Shown: piece after piece, positions 1 through 9,715 of the stretch
How positions within the stretch are numbered: position 1 is the stretch's first letter
How the letters are laid out: each line of letters opens with the position of its first letter
From: JAAFHB01 sp038236995
GTDB taxonomy: Bacteria > Bacteroidota > Bacteroidia > Bacteroidales > Prolixibacteraceae
Reading direction: 5' to 3'
NCBI GenBank assembly: GCA_038236995.1
Contig: JBBRZE010000015.1
Coordinates: 12,369 to 76,368 of the forward strand
DNA length: 64,000 nucleotides
Notes under the pieces: generated by a model
What the model saw: the letters and a program-made list of their open reading frames with translations, nothing else
What the model was told of the DNA's origin: nothing
The model's database searches: none
Translations under genes and position numbers: made by a program

Positions 1-206
1 ACGAACATACTTTTCTTACCAGGTCATCAGCTGCATCAAAGGAAAAAATTGAAATTGATGGCGTTGAGTATCCGCTTATTAAGGTGGAAATTTCAAATAC
101 TTCTCACCCATTTTATACCGGTAAAATGAAGCTTGTCGATACCGCAGGACGTGTAGATAAGTTCCTGACCCGTTATTCAAAACATATGGATAAACGCAAG
201 CAATAA
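1..206 (+). CDS. rpmE2: 50S ribosomal protein L31 type B (3' part)
   Basis: The 5' end lies outside the window; the first full codon starts at base 3 and the stop is TAA at 204-206. The 67 visible residues end in TSHPFYTGKMKLVDTAGRVDKF and then a basic tail (KHMDKRKQ), which is the C-terminal half of ribosomal protein L31. The visible part has no cysteine, as expected for the zinc-independent type B (RpmE2/YkgM) form. It would sit on the 50S subunit at the subunit bridge. A strong intrinsic terminator follows 20 bases after the stop, so this is the last gene of its transcript. Only the missing N-terminus leaves room for doubt. Confidence 0.93.
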   Translation, partial: EHTFLTRSSAASKEKIEIDGVEYPLIKVEISNTSHPFYTGKMKLVDTAGRVDKFLTRYSKHMDKRKQ

Positions 207-225
207 GCTGTTAAAGAGCTTGAGA

Positions 226-257
226 AACCCCGTATTTTAACAGTACGGGGTTTTTTG
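226..257 (+). terminator. rho-independent terminator after rpmE2
   Basis: Stem ACCCCGTA/TACGGGGT with a short AT-rich loop is followed at once by a run of T. It separates rpmE2 from lon. Confidence 0.85.
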
Positions 258-340
258 TGTCTTTTTCATATTCGGTTTGATTTAGCTTTTTCCACCTGAC
301 AGAATGCCCTTTTTCTGGTATTATTGTGTAATCTTCCGGT

Positions 341-356
341 TTGGCACATGAATTGA
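341..356 (+). promoter_or_regulatory. possible sigma-54 (-24/-12) promoter of lon
   Basis: TTGGCAC, five bases, then TTGA. The sigma-54 consensus is TGGCAC-N5-TTGC, so the -24 element and spacing match exactly and the -12 element has one mismatch. It lies 65 bases upstream of the lon ATG. An inverted repeat CACCTC...GAGGTG (369-389) sits in the predicted leader. No TAnnTTTG box was seen closer to the gene. Confidence 0.4.
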
Positions 357-420
357 AACATAAATTGTCACCTCACTTAAATGGAGGTGGGGGACAAAGT
401 GTCATCATTTTAAATTTAAA

Positions 421-2880
421 ATGGAAAACAAAAAAAATAAGATCTCAAAAAATAGTTTCCTATATTCCAGCGAGATAGAAGATCAGGATGATTTTATCCC
501 AATTCTGGTCGATGGCGATGATGCCGATCTCAGCGCTGTTGAAGTTCCGGAAATTCTGCCAATCTTACCGTTACGCAATACCGTTCTTTTCCCCGGTGTC
601 GTAATGCCCATTACTGTTGGAAGGCAAAAATCGCTTTTGCTAATTAAAGAAGCCTATTCGGGGAATAAACTGATCGGTACCATCGCTCAAAAAGACGGAC
701 AGATCGAGGACCCGGAACCTGATGATCTGTTTCAGGTTGGAACAATGGCTGAGATCCTGAAAATTCTGGAAATGCCCGATGGTTCCACATCAGTGATCAT
801 TCAGGGGAAACGGCGCTTCAGGTTAAAAGGGATTGCTGAAACAAGTCCATATCTTCGGGCAACAGTTCTGGTAATCAACGATATACTACCGACTACGAAA
901 ATGCACGAATTTACAGCATTGGTCGAGTCGTTGAAAGATTTGGCACTCAAAATTGTAAAAGCTTCCGGGAATATTCCTCAGGAGGCACAATTTGCCGTTA
1001 AAAATATTGAAAATGCCACCTTCCTGATAAATTTTATTTGTAATAATACAGAGCTTAATGCTTTGGAGAAACAGGAATTGCTTGAACTTGACGATCTGCG
1101 TGACCGAAGTACCAAATTGCTTACTTACCTGGTTCGCGAAGTTCAGCTGATCGATCTCAAAAAGGATATTCAGAAAAAGGTGAAAGTTGATATGGATCAG
1201 CAACAACGCGAATATCTGCTTCACCAACAAATAAAGACAATACAGGACGAGCTTGGTGGAAATCCTTCGGAACAGGAGATTGCTGATCTCAAAAAGCGAA
1301 GTCAGGATAAAAAATGGAACGCGAACGTACAGGCGGCCTTTGAAAAGGAACTCTCGAAACTTATTCGGATGAATCCTGCAGCCGGTGAATACTCGGTACA
1401 GGCAGGCTATCTTGAAACCTTTCTCGATCTTCCATGGAATATTTATTCAGAAGATAATTTTGATCTTCGGAATGCAGAGAAGATTCTTGACGAGGATCAT
1501 TACGGACTTGAAAAAGTGAAGGATCGTATTCTTGAACACCTGGCGGTTTTAAAATTAAAGGGTGATATGAAGTCGCCAATACTTTGTCTTTATGGCCCTC
1601 CCGGAGTTGGTAAAACTTCACTTGGGAAATCGGTCGCCAGGGCACTTGGACGCAAATTTGTAAGAATGAGCCTCGGTGGACTTCATGATGAGTCTGAGAT
1701 TCGTGGACACCGCAAAACATATATTGGTGCAATGCCTGGCCGGATTATTCAGAATTTGAAAAAGGCAGGAACCTCAAATCCTGTGTTTATTTTGGATGAG
1801 CTCGACAAGGTGTCAAACGACTTTCATGGAGATCCTGCATCGGCATTATTAGAAGTACTGGATCCAGAGCAAAATGGGGAATTTCACGATAACTATATTG
1901 ATCTCGACTATGACCTGTCGCGTGTAATGTTTATAGCAACAGCTAATAGTTTGAGCACTATTCATCCGGCCTTACGCGACCGGTTGGAGCTGATTGACGT
2001 GAGCGGTTATTTGCTCGAAGAGAAAATAGAAATTGCAAAGCGGCATCTGATAACCCGTCAACTTGAGGGGCATGGAATGAAAAAGGATGATGTGAAATTT
2101 TCCAAAGATGCTCTCATAAGGCTCATCGAGGATTACACAAGAGAATCGGGTGTCCGCGAAATGGATAAGCAACTTGCCAAAGTAATCAGGAGAGTTGCCA
2201 GAAAGATTGCTTTCGAAGAGGAATACAATAAGAAAATTGGACCAGCTGAAATACGCGAGTACCTTGGTTCACCAAAATATAGTAAAGAGAGCTACGAAGG
2301 AAACGAATATGCCGGCGTTGTAACAGGTCTTGCCTGGACTTCTGCGGGTGGTGAGATCCTTTATGTGGAGACCAGCTTAAGTCAGGGAAAGAGTAAATTT
2401 ACGATAACCGGTAACCTCGGCGAAGTGATGAAGGAATCTGCAGCGATCGCTTTGGAGTATTTAAAGTCACACTGTGGTCAGCTTGGACTGAAACCTGAGG
2501 TCTTCGAAAAATGGGATGTGCATATGCATGTACCTGAGGGAGCGATTCCCAAAGATGGTCCTTCTGCAGGAATTACAATGGCCACGGCGCTCGCTTCTGC
2601 ATTCACACAGCGGAAGGTGAAGAAAGGATTAGCCATGACGGGTGAGATCACCTTGCGCGGAAGAGTATTACCTGTTGGCGGGATCAAAGAAAAAATTCTG
2701 GCGGCGAAACGTGCCGGAATTAAAGAGATTGTGATGAGTAAAGAGAATAAAAAGGATATCGAGGAGATCAAGGAGATCTATCTTAAAGGCTTAACCTTTC
2801 ATTTCGTTGAAAATGTGGGTGATGTATTTGAGATTGCATTGATGGAGGAGAAGATTAAAAATCCATTGGCGATCTCTTAA
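421..2880 (+). CDS. lon: ATP-dependent protease Lon
   Basis: Cytosolic AAA+ serine protease that unfolds and degrades damaged or regulatory proteins. The 819 residues are the usual LonA length. The order is an N-terminal substrate-binding LON domain (about residues 43-245, starting LPILPLRNTVLFPG), a coiled-coil linker, an AAA+ module with Walker A GPPGVGKTS at 392-400 and Walker B FILDELDK, then the protease domain. The catalytic dyad is intact: Ser715 in KDGPSAG and Lys758 in GGIKEK, 43 residues apart as in E. coli Lon. The gene stands alone between a terminator upstream and a bidirectional terminator downstream. The leader carries a possible sigma-54 promoter, which would suggest stress control; this is inference. 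Confidence 0.98.
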   Translation: MENKKNKISKNSFLYSSEIEDQDDFIPILVDGDDADLSAVEVPEILPILPLRNTVLFPGVVMPITVGRQKSLLLIKEAYSGNKLIGTIAQKDGQIEDPEPDDLFQVGTMAEILKILEMPDGSTSVIIQGKRRFRLKGIAETSPYLRATVLVINDILPTTKMHEFTALVESLKDLALKIVKASGNIPQEAQFAVKNIENATFLINFICNNTELNALEKQELLELDDLRDRSTKLLTYLVREVQLIDLKKDIQKKVKVDMDQQQREYLLHQQIKTIQDELGGNPSEQEIADLKKRSQDKKWNANVQAAFEKELSKLIRMNPAAGEYSVQAGYLETFLDLPWNIYSEDNFDLRNAEKILDEDHYGLEKVKDRILEHLAVLKLKGDMKSPILCLYGPPGVGKTSLGKSVARALGRKFVRMSLGGLHDESEIRGHRKTYIGAMPGRIIQNLKKAGTSNPVFILDELDKVSNDFHGDPASALLEVLDPEQNGEFHDNYIDLDYDLSRVMFIATANSLSTIHPALRDRLELIDVSGYLLEEKIEIAKRHLITRQLEGHGMKKDDVKFSKDALIRLIEDYTRESGVREMDKQLAKVIRRVARKIAFEEEYNKKIGPAEIREYLGSPKYSKESYEGNEYAGVVTGLAWTSAGGEILYVETSLSQGKSKFTITGNLGEVMKESAAIALEYLKSHCGQLGLKPEVFEKWDVHMHVPEGAIPKDGPSAGITMATALASAFTQRKVKKGLAMTGEITLRGRVLPVGGIKEKILAAKRAGIKEIVMSKENKKDIEEIKEIYLKGLTFHFVENVGDVFEIALMEEKIKNPLAIS

Positions 2881-2904
2881 ATCGATTCAAACTTAATAAA
2901 ATAG

Positions 2905-2934
2905 GAGCCGCTACACCAGTTGTAGCGGCTTTTG
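2905..2934. terminator. bidirectional terminator between lon and a methyltransferase gene
   Basis: Ten-base-pair stem AGCCGCTACA/TGTAGCGGCT with a five-base loop and T-rich tail. It serves lon on the plus strand and the convergent methyltransferase gene on the minus strand. Confidence 0.85.
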
Positions 2935-2937
2935 TGT

Positions 2938-3654
2938 TTAATCAGTTTTTTTTGCAATTAATGTAAACGCCTTCCCTTCATCGATTAGTTCTTCAATATT
3001 AAAACCTGTCAATTTTAAAAATAGCGCGATTTCATCACGTGTAAAAGCCCGCAGTGTTGTGATATCATCAAACTCCGTTATTTTATCATCCTGCTCAATG
3101 ATATATTTGGCAAACCAATCATAGGTCCAGCCAGTTGAGAGATTCTTTTCCAGGTGACTTATCCTCCTGATCTTTTTCCCGTTGTGTTCGATATTTTGTT
3201 CAAAGTCATTGAAGTTGTCGAATATTTGGTTCGCGTTGAAAACGCCAAATACCAATAATCCGTTCTCTTTTATTGATTTGTGCACGCCCTTTAATGTTTC
3301 CATGATTCCCTGATTATCGATCACGTAAGCAAGTGAGCGGCCTGTAATCAGAATTGAATCAAATTGCCGGTCGAAGGACAAATTGCGCATATCGCATTGG
3401 ATAAACTGGTCGGAATGTACTTCACGACGGGCAATATCCAACATTTCGATGTATAAATCGAGCCCCAAATATTCGTATCCATTAGCCAGAAACCTGCGCG
3501 CGAGCATTCCTGAGCCACAACCAATCTCCAAAATTGTATGGCAGTTATTGGCTTTTAAGATGGCATCATAAAAATGAAATTCCTTCTCATAGTCAAAGAC
3601 ATGCTGGTACATTTCATGATAGGTCTCTGCTAAAGTTGAGTACTGTTGAGTCAT
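2938..3654 (-). CDS. class I SAM-dependent methyltransferase
   Basis: 238 residues with the class I methyltransferase fold. Motif I, which binds S-adenosylmethionine, is ILEIGCGSGM at residues 41-50. It is followed by an acidic residue at the end of strand 2 (YLGLDLYIEML) and a motif near QCDMRNLSF. The domain is of the Methyltransf_11/25 type and has no signal peptide, so it should be cytosolic. The substrate cannot be read from the sequence. It lies downstream of ispF on the same strand with a 91-base gap, so cotranscription is possible. The minus-strand stop lies just past the bidirectional terminator stem. Confidence 0.85.
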   Translation of the reverse strand: MTQQYSTLAETYHEMYQHVFDYEKEFHFYDAILKANNCHTILEIGCGSGMLARRFLANGYEYLGLDLYIEMLDIARREVHSDQFIQCDMRNLSFDRQFDSILITGRSLAYVIDNQGIMETLKGVHKSIKENGLLVFGVFNANQIFDNFNDFEQNIEHNGKKIRRISHLEKNLSTGWTYDWFAKYIIEQDDKITEFDDITTLRAFTRDEIALFLKLTGFNIEELIDEGKAFTLIAKKTD

Positions 3655-3745
3655 CTTTTTGATTTCTGATCAGTAATAAAATTGGGATAAAGCCTTAGAA
3701 TATTTGACCATGAATTTCCCCGCCTTTAAAGATATGGCAATTGAA

Positions 3746-4228
3746 TTAACTAATTTTTTCAATCAGTACAACTGCCTGCACCGAGATTCCCTCTTCTCTC
3801 CCTTCAAATCCCAGTTTTTCAGTCGTGGTGGCTTTAATATTGATCGCATCAACATCGACTTTCAGTACTCGTGCAATCGTTTCCTCCATTAGCGGAATAT
3901 AATCTTTCAATTTTGGTCGCTGTGCTGAGATTGTGGCATCGAGATTTACAAGTCTGAAACCTTTCTCGCTTACAAGACGATAAGTTTCAGCCAGTAATAC
4001 TTTGCTGTCGATATTCTTGAATTCAGAAGAAGTGTCGGGAAAATGATACCCGATATCACGAAGTTTTGCTGCTCCTAAAAGTGCATCACAAATGGCATGA
4101 AGCAAAACATCTCCGTCGGAATGAGCGATGAGCCCTTTGCCATGTGGTATCAGAATTCCCCCAAGCCAGAGTGTCTCTCCTTCGGCCAGCTGGTGAACAT
4201 CATACCCTAATCCTATGCGATAACTCAT
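3746..4228 (-). CDS. ispF: 2-C-methyl-D-erythritol 2,4-cyclodiphosphate synthase
   Basis: Fifth enzyme of the non-mevalonate isoprenoid pathway: it cyclises CDP-methylerythritol 2-phosphate to the 2,4-cyclodiphosphate and releases CMP. The 160 residues match the family length. Metal ligands Asp10, His12 (GYDVHQL) and His44 (DGDVLLHA) are present, as are the conserved KATTTEKLGFEGREEGI segment near residue 131 and the family's SAQRPKL. The protein is a cytosolic homotrimer with active sites between subunits. It follows porU on the same strand after 158 bases with no clear terminator between them. Confidence 0.97.
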   Translation of the reverse strand: MSYRIGLGYDVHQLAEGETLWLGGILIPHGKGLIAHSDGDVLLHAICDALLGAAKLRDIGYHFPDTSSEFKNIDSKVLLAETYRLVSEKGFRLVNLDATISAQRPKLKDYIPLMEETIARVLKVDVDAINIKATTTEKLGFEGREEGISVQAVVLIEKIS

Positions 4229-4386
4229 TGTTTGTATATCTTTTAGTTATTATAAACTTGTTATTTTTGATAATTAAGCTGCTGGCTGTTTGCAACTGGC
4301 TTTTTGCTGCAGTTCGCCCGCAGAGAGATTGCCTATGAAATTCGGTCAAGAACTTTGAATTGTTAATCCTATACAAATTAAGTGTT

Positions 4387-7300
4387 TTACCGTGTCAAAA
4401 TCAACTGCCCGGTTTTTATGGCTGTTGATCCATCTAATGCAGTAAGACGAACACGGTAATGGAATATTCCCGGAACAAAGTTGTGATTATTCAATCCCGG
4501 ATTCCAACGGATCGGCATCGTTGTGAAGCCAGAAGAACCTGATTCTGTTTTCACCTGGTCAACTAACACCCCTTGTTGCGAAAAAATTTCGATTTCAACT
4601 GTCATCTTTTCTCCGAAACGGTTGTGAACAGCAATGATATCCGTCGACTCAATTACAGGATTTGGGTAGGCAGTCAGATTTGTAATTTCCAGACCTGAAG
4701 CAACAGTAAATTTGATTTCTGTCTCTGTGGAGTTATTCGCCAGATCCCATGCCTTAAATTTAAGTGTATGTTCGCCATCTTCGAGATCAGAAAGTTGAAA
4801 AAGGACTTTCCCGTTTTTATAGGAGTCCTGATCAGATTGAAAATAGTCATTCAGTACCTGCATTTTGTCCATCTTGTTATCAATTGTAACAGTGATATCG
4901 TGACCAATTCCACCTCCGGAGGTGTGTATCCCCGATTCATCTATAAGGTAAGCAATCAGCAAAGGTGCCTTTGAAACCTGATCGCTGTGTTTAAAATTCT
5001 CGTTGTCAAGAAACAGCTTTACGGTCGGCCCAGTCAGATCAATGAGCGTACTGATCGGACTTCCACCGATTTTTAAGGTTACAAAGCTGCCTCCCGCATC
5101 ACTTGTGGCATCTTTCGAATAGTATCGGATCAATCCATTGCCAACCCGGTAGTTAATCTCTTTTGGAACTTTAAAAGAGTACGAAAATTCTCCGTTTTTG
5201 ACCGATACATTTCCCTTGAAAAGAATTGAATTTTGAACCGAATAATTAAAAGGTGTTTGGCCACCATTCCCAAGCGTAACGGCCTCTGTTGGTTTGTCAA
5301 AAACGGTGGGGATGAGGGTACCATTATAATCGGTTAACTTTTCCCCTTTGAGATTTTGGATCTCACCCCAAACCGAAACCAGGGAAAGTGGTTTTAAGGT
5401 ATCGGTTAGTTGTTCAATTGGCTGATTGTTGATTTCAAGTGTCTTAACCTTGAATTGCGGGTAACTGATCTGAAGCGCCGGATCGCCAAGCAACGCAAAT
5501 TTTGCTGCATTTACTGTTCCACCTAACTCGCTTTTTGCCAGGCGAATAATATCCCCCATCCGAAGATTGTTCCCTTCTTTGTCGGCTTCGAACACGTATT
5601 TAAAAAAGCTTTTATTCATTTCGTAATTTGAAGACGAGTAAACAAGCCGGGTTGTTGAAAAAAGAGCAATACCACCTCCAACTTTATTAAAAAGCACATG
5701 TTCGCCAGCTGACTGCTTGTTTTTCAGATCCCAACGGCTAAACTCACATGTTGCAGTAACGAAAACTGGTAATTTGTCAATATTGCTCCAGCTATCAATA
5801 TCGCTGATTGTTAGTATTTTTTCATGAGCCAATCCCTCTTCGTTCGCATGACCTACGTAATTGATGATCAGCGCCCCTTCTTTAACCCGGTTGCTGAGGG
5901 CTTTGGTCACTTCAGGATACCGTTTTTCAGGAGTGGTCTCCTCCTTAAAAGCATCAAGGTAAATCTTGTCAGTGTAAAAGGCCGGATAATGTTGATTTAC
6001 AAAGTTGGCAAGCTGTTCCGAATCGGAGACGTGAATATTATTGTCTTCATCATCACCCACAAAACATACATTATTTCGCCATTCTCCCATCGTCGGTACG
6101 CTGTTGTAATGAAGTATTTTATCGACGACTGCTTTTGCTTCGGTAACGTTTATACATGGGATACGTCCAATGCCTATATCAACAATCCCTTTTTGACCAC
6201 CTTCATCTTCTCCGAGCAGGCCAAAATAATCATCAGTGACAAAAGATGAGGCCGGGTTTAACGAACTCTCCGATTGCCAGGTGGGAATAAAACACGGGTT
6301 TTCAGCATTTACAGGGTGAAGGTTATCGTAGGTTCCCTTTCCAAAGAGTAAAAGATATTTTAATTTTGAAACATTGTTATTCTGCGATTTACGATAGAGA
6401 TGTCGTACAAAATTCCGGATGGCAGTTACATCGGCAATTCCTCCCGAAAACTCGTTGAAAATCTGTGACACATTCACGACTGTCACTTCCAATCTACTGT
6501 TTTGCCGGTGAAACAGTGCGAGACGATCGGCTTCGGATTTAAAATCAGGGGAGGTGATAATCAGCATATCGGGCGTTGAAAGACCATGAAGATTTTGATT
6601 ATTAACTTCTTCAACCTTTTCAATTGCCGGAAAATCTGACAATGGATCGAAGGCGAGAAGCCGGCGAAGCGAATCGGTCATCACATTAAATGTAAGGATG
6701 TTTGATGCTGTTGCTGATTGAATTTCAAAGGGTTTTAACGGTGAAGAAATTTCCCATATTTTTAGTCCGTTTCCGGCATTGCCGATTCGAAATGCAGCAA
6801 TATTTCCTGGTCCTACCGAACGGCTGTCGCAAAAAATAAGCTGTCCGCCCTGCATATTTAATTTACGCCGTGTCTGCACCTGAATGTAGTCAAGCCAGCA
6901 TTTCCCGTTTGCCGGTGAGTTGTATTTGAGCGAAAAATTGACATCATCACCTTCGATTGACTTTGAAAAGACGCTTTCGCGCAGATTGGCATAATCAGCT
7001 TCTGCAAAGTTGGAGTATGGTGCGAAGCTTATCGTTTCAACAGAAGTATTATTGACCGATAAGCTTAAGGTAGAGGATAAATCGCATCGTGCCGCAGCCG
7101 CTATATTTATTAAAATTGGCTCATTGCTGATATGATCCGGGAATTTAAAAGTTTTTGTAAAAGTGGTAGATGGTGACAATAGGCTGGAGAACCATCGGCT
7201 GCCAGTTTCGATTAGATTGTATGTCTCTTCTTCGTAAAAAACAACATCGTCGAATTCGTTGACGATAATGGATGGACTTTCAGTTATCAATGGGGTCAGT

Positions 7301-7902
7301 TGGACCAGCTGCGCTGTTGAAATATCTTCTGTGAGGTAAAGAAAGGATTGACTATTCGCAAACGAGTTGATATTGTGGACAAACAATTTTGAAATAGGGT
7401 TATAATCCCAGGTAACATTCCCTGGAACGTAAATCAGGAAGCAATCATTTGCCTGTTTGTCTTTGGTTTGCCAGACAAGATATTGTGTTAGGTCATCAGA
7501 AGAGGGGACGCTGTTCATTTGAGGAAGCTTCCCCGGAGGAAACCCAAATATTTTTACGTTTTGTGGTGACTGAAATCCCATAGATTTAAGTGCTGAAAAG
7601 GTAATTTTGTGGATTCCTGACTGATCCGTTCTGGCTTTTACCCATTTCCCGGAAGCAAGTACTGAATTTGCAACTGACTCTGACTTCAGTATAGCGTGGA
7701 CATTTGAATTAACAGACCATTTGTCAGTGATGCCATCTTTATACATTGCACGCGGATTGCGCGTTGAGGAATCAAATGGGGCAGAATGCGGTTCAACTGT
7801 ATTTTTATCGTTGGTTATCCATGACAAGTTTTTCTCCTTTCTATTGACGGAGAAAACGTTTTGAACGGATAAACACAGGAGAAAAATAAGTAACCGCTTC
7901 AT
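4387..7902 (-). CDS. porU: type IX secretion system sortase PorU (C25 peptidase)
   Basis: 1171-residue secreted protein with an N-terminal signal peptide (MKRLLIFLLCLSVQNVFS). PorU is the outer-membrane sortase that removes the C-terminal targeting domain of T9SS cargo and attaches the cargo to the surface. The gingipain-like C25 catalytic domain covers roughly residues 440-830. The catalytic dyad is intact, His685 in YVGHANEEG and Cys719 in TATCEFSRWD. Their 34-residue spacing resembles gingipain R. A T9SS-type C-terminal domain with GFTTMPIRWNPG and the ending GQLILTR closes the protein. It is divergent from gldJ, a pairing kept in many Bacteroidota. Confidence 0.95.
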   Translation of the reverse strand: MKRLLIFLLCLSVQNVFSVNRKEKNLSWITNDKNTVEPHSAPFDSSTRNPRAMYKDGITDKWSVNSNVHAILKSESVANSVLASGKWVKARTDQSGIHKITFSALKSMGFQSPQNVKIFGFPPGKLPQMNSVPSSDDLTQYLVWQTKDKQANDCFLIYVPGNVTWDYNPISKLFVHNINSFANSQSFLYLTEDISTAQLVQLTPLITESPSIIVNEFDDVVFYEEETYNLIETGSRWFSSLLSPSTTFTKTFKFPDHISNEPILINIAAAARCDLSSTLSLSVNNTSVETISFAPYSNFAEADYANLRESVFSKSIEGDDVNFSLKYNSPANGKCWLDYIQVQTRRKLNMQGGQLIFCDSRSVGPGNIAAFRIGNAGNGLKIWEISSPLKPFEIQSATASNILTFNVMTDSLRRLLAFDPLSDFPAIEKVEEVNNQNLHGLSTPDMLIITSPDFKSEADRLALFHRQNSRLEVTVVNVSQIFNEFSGGIADVTAIRNFVRHLYRKSQNNNVSKLKYLLLFGKGTYDNLHPVNAENPCFIPTWQSESSLNPASSFVTDDYFGLLGEDEGGQKGIVDIGIGRIPCINVTEAKAVVDKILHYNSVPTMGEWRNNVCFVGDDEDNNIHVSDSEQLANFVNQHYPAFYTDKIYLDAFKEETTPEKRYPEVTKALSNRVKEGALIINYVGHANEEGLAHEKILTISDIDSWSNIDKLPVFVTATCEFSRWDLKNKQSAGEHVLFNKVGGGIALFSTTRLVYSSSNYEMNKSFFKYVFEADKEGNNLRMGDIIRLAKSELGGTVNAAKFALLGDPALQISYPQFKVKTLEINNQPIEQLTDTLKPLSLVSVWGEIQNLKGEKLTDYNGTLIPTVFDKPTEAVTLGNGGQTPFNYSVQNSILFKGNVSVKNGEFSYSFKVPKEINYRVGNGLIRYYSKDATSDAGGSFVTLKIGGSPISTLIDLTGPTVKLFLDNENFKHSDQVSKAPLLIAYLIDESGIHTSGGGIGHDITVTIDNKMDKMQVLNDYFQSDQDSYKNGKVLFQLSDLEDGEHTLKFKAWDLANNSTETEIKFTVASGLEITNLTAYPNPVIESTDIIAVHNRFGEKMTVEIEIFSQQGVLVDQVKTESGSSGFTTMPIRWNPGLNNHNFVPGIFHYRVRLTALDGSTAIKTGQLILTR

Positions 7903-8074
7903 GTGAGAAGATCTCTTTGGAAAATGTTATCAATATTAATGCACTTAATTGGAACCACAAAAAAAATGACGACGTAAGGCGGAAAAAGTACGATTTTTGA
8001 ATATTTTACACGAAAGAGTAAATTTTTCTTCATTTCAACATAAAATTAAACATCAGGATTCCGATATTTTCCGA

Positions 8075-8164
8075 TATATTTGTGGCGTATTCGTAATTAT
8101 GTCGGGATACCTTTTTTGACCAGGCTAATGACGAATAAAAGACTTATTTTTATAATTATATTTG
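8075..8164 (+). promoter_or_regulatory. two TATATTTG -7 boxes upstream of gldJ
   Basis: Perfect matches to the Bacteroidota -7 element TAnnTTTG lie at 8075-8082 and 8157-8164. The second is 36 bases from the gldJ start. The first follows a short direct repeat of TTCCGATAT. No good -33 element was seen for either. The rest of the 297-base porU-gldJ gap is AT-rich without other clear structure. Confidence 0.5.
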
Positions 8165-8199
8165 TACCTAATTAAAGTGAATTAAAACGACATCGAAAT

Positions 8200-9648
8200 A
8201 TGAAGCTTAATGTTTTAGTCTATCTGGTTTTAAGTTTACTAGTCGTATCCTCCTGTAATCTGATTAAAGGGAAAAAGAAGAAAAGTGTCTCATCCACAAC
8301 AGGATGGGCCTATAACGACTCTAAGAATGGAGGATTTGAATATCGTTCGGGATATTCCCAAAATTCGGGACCCGGTTTAGTTCCTATACAGGGAGGGACT
8401 TTTACAATGGGACGCGTCGAACAGGATGTAATGTTCGACGGGAATAATATTCCCCGGAGGGTGACTGTTGCTTCGTTTTATATGGATGAGACTGAAGTAC
8501 GCAATGTCGATTGGCGCGAATACCTTTACTGGTTACAACGCGTTTATCCAAATGACCGCGCAATCTACAAAGCCGCATTACCCGATACACTGGTATGGCG
8601 TGATGAACTTTCGTATAATGAGCCATATCTTGAGAATTATCTTCGTCATGCTGCCTATTCTGAATATCCGGTTGTTGGAGTGAGTTGGGTTCAGGCTGAT
8701 CGGTTTTGCAGATGGAGAACCGACAGGGCCAATGAAGGTATTTTGATCGATGATCAAAAATTAAGTCCGGACCTGGCTCAAACAGGTAATAAAGTATTTA
8801 CTTCCGATGGATATCTCAATGGTGTTTATGACGGGGTGGAAGGAAAGAAACCAATTAAAAACCTGGCCAAAGATGGAGGTACCCGTCGTGTAAATATGTC
8901 GGATGGGATCGTCCTTCCACGTTACAGACTTCCAACCGAAGCTGAATGGGAATATGCTGCACTTGGCCTTGTTGGAAATACCGAAGAAGAGGTTGTTCTT
9001 GAGCGACGTATTTATCCATGGAATGGAAATCAGATCAGGAACAGTGCCAAAAAGGGCAGGGGAGAGATGATGGCGAATAATGTAAGAGGTCGCGGTGACT
9101 ATATGGGTGTTGCCGGAGCTCTGAATGATGGTTATGAAATTGCTGCTCCTGTCAAATCATTTCTGCCGAACGATTATAATTTGTATTGTATGGCCGGTAA
9201 TGTGAATGAATGGGTTCAGGATGTATATCGTCCGAATACTTTTACTGATGTTAATGAATTTCAACCATTAAGAGGTAACGTTTATACAAATTACCGTCGC
9301 GGAACCGATGGTAAACCAATCATGGATCAGTATGGTGAACTTATAAGGGATACTGTTGCCAATTTTACAAACTTCAAAGATGGTGACTATCAGTCGATAA
9401 TTTCCGAATCTGAAGAGTGGAAGAATGACAGTATTGCAGCATCTTCCAGTGAAATGTACTCTTCAGGTGCAGGCCAATCAGCCCCAAGAATCTCTGATCA
9501 CAGCAGGGTTTACAAAGGTGGAAGCTGGAAAGATCGTACTTATTGGTTAGGTCCCGGAACCCGCCGGTTTATGGATGAGCGGAAAGCGACGAATGACATA
9601 GGTTTTCGCTGTGCGATGACCCATCTAGGTGATTCGAATACCCAATAA
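8200..9648 (+). CDS. gldJ: gliding motility / T9SS lipoprotein GldJ
   Basis: 482-residue lipoprotein. The signal peptide ends in a lipobox with Cys19 (LLVVSSC). A TTGW segment follows, then a formylglycine-generating-enzyme (SUMF1/FGE-sulfatase) fold from IQGGTFTMG (about 66) to SHSRVYKGGSWKDR and GFRCAM near the C-terminus. In the family GldJ is an outer-membrane lipoprotein needed for gliding and T9SS function. The fold is not thought to act as an FGE here. Placement between divergent porU and downstream murF matches the order I recall from Flavobacterium and supports GldJ over the related GldK/PorK. A terminator follows. Confidence 0.88.
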   Translation: MKLNVLVYLVLSLLVVSSCNLIKGKKKKSVSSTTGWAYNDSKNGGFEYRSGYSQNSGPGLVPIQGGTFTMGRVEQDVMFDGNNIPRRVTVASFYMDETEVRNVDWREYLYWLQRVYPNDRAIYKAALPDTLVWRDELSYNEPYLENYLRHAAYSEYPVVGVSWVQADRFCRWRTDRANEGILIDDQKLSPDLAQTGNKVFTSDGYLNGVYDGVEGKKPIKNLAKDGGTRRVNMSDGIVLPRYRLPTEAEWEYAALGLVGNTEEEVVLERRIYPWNGNQIRNSAKKGRGEMMANNVRGRGDYMGVAGALNDGYEIAAPVKSFLPNDYNLYCMAGNVNEWVQDVYRPNTFTDVNEFQPLRGNVYTNYRRGTDGKPIMDQYGELIRDTVANFTNFKDGDYQSIISESEEWKNDSIAASSSEMYSSGAGQSAPRISDHSRVYKGGSWKDRTYWLGPGTRRFMDERKATNDIGFRCAMTHLGDSNTQ

Positions 9649-9667
9649 AATATTTTGACGAAATCAT

Positions 9668-9698
9668 AAAAAACCTCATTCTAAAAGTGGGGTTTTTT
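9668..9698 (+). terminator. terminator between gldJ and murF
   Basis: Stem AAAAAACCTCAT paired with AGTGGGGTTTTTT (two G-T wobbles), loop of about seven bases, then T-rich sequence. Confidence 0.65.
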
Positions 9699-9715
9699 AA
9701 TTAATAGAAATTGCC

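Noticed and set aside
940..957. TTGGCACTCAAAATTGT inside lon, resembling a sigma-54 site.
   Set aside because: The spacing is one base too long, and it lies in coding sequence with no gene starting downstream.
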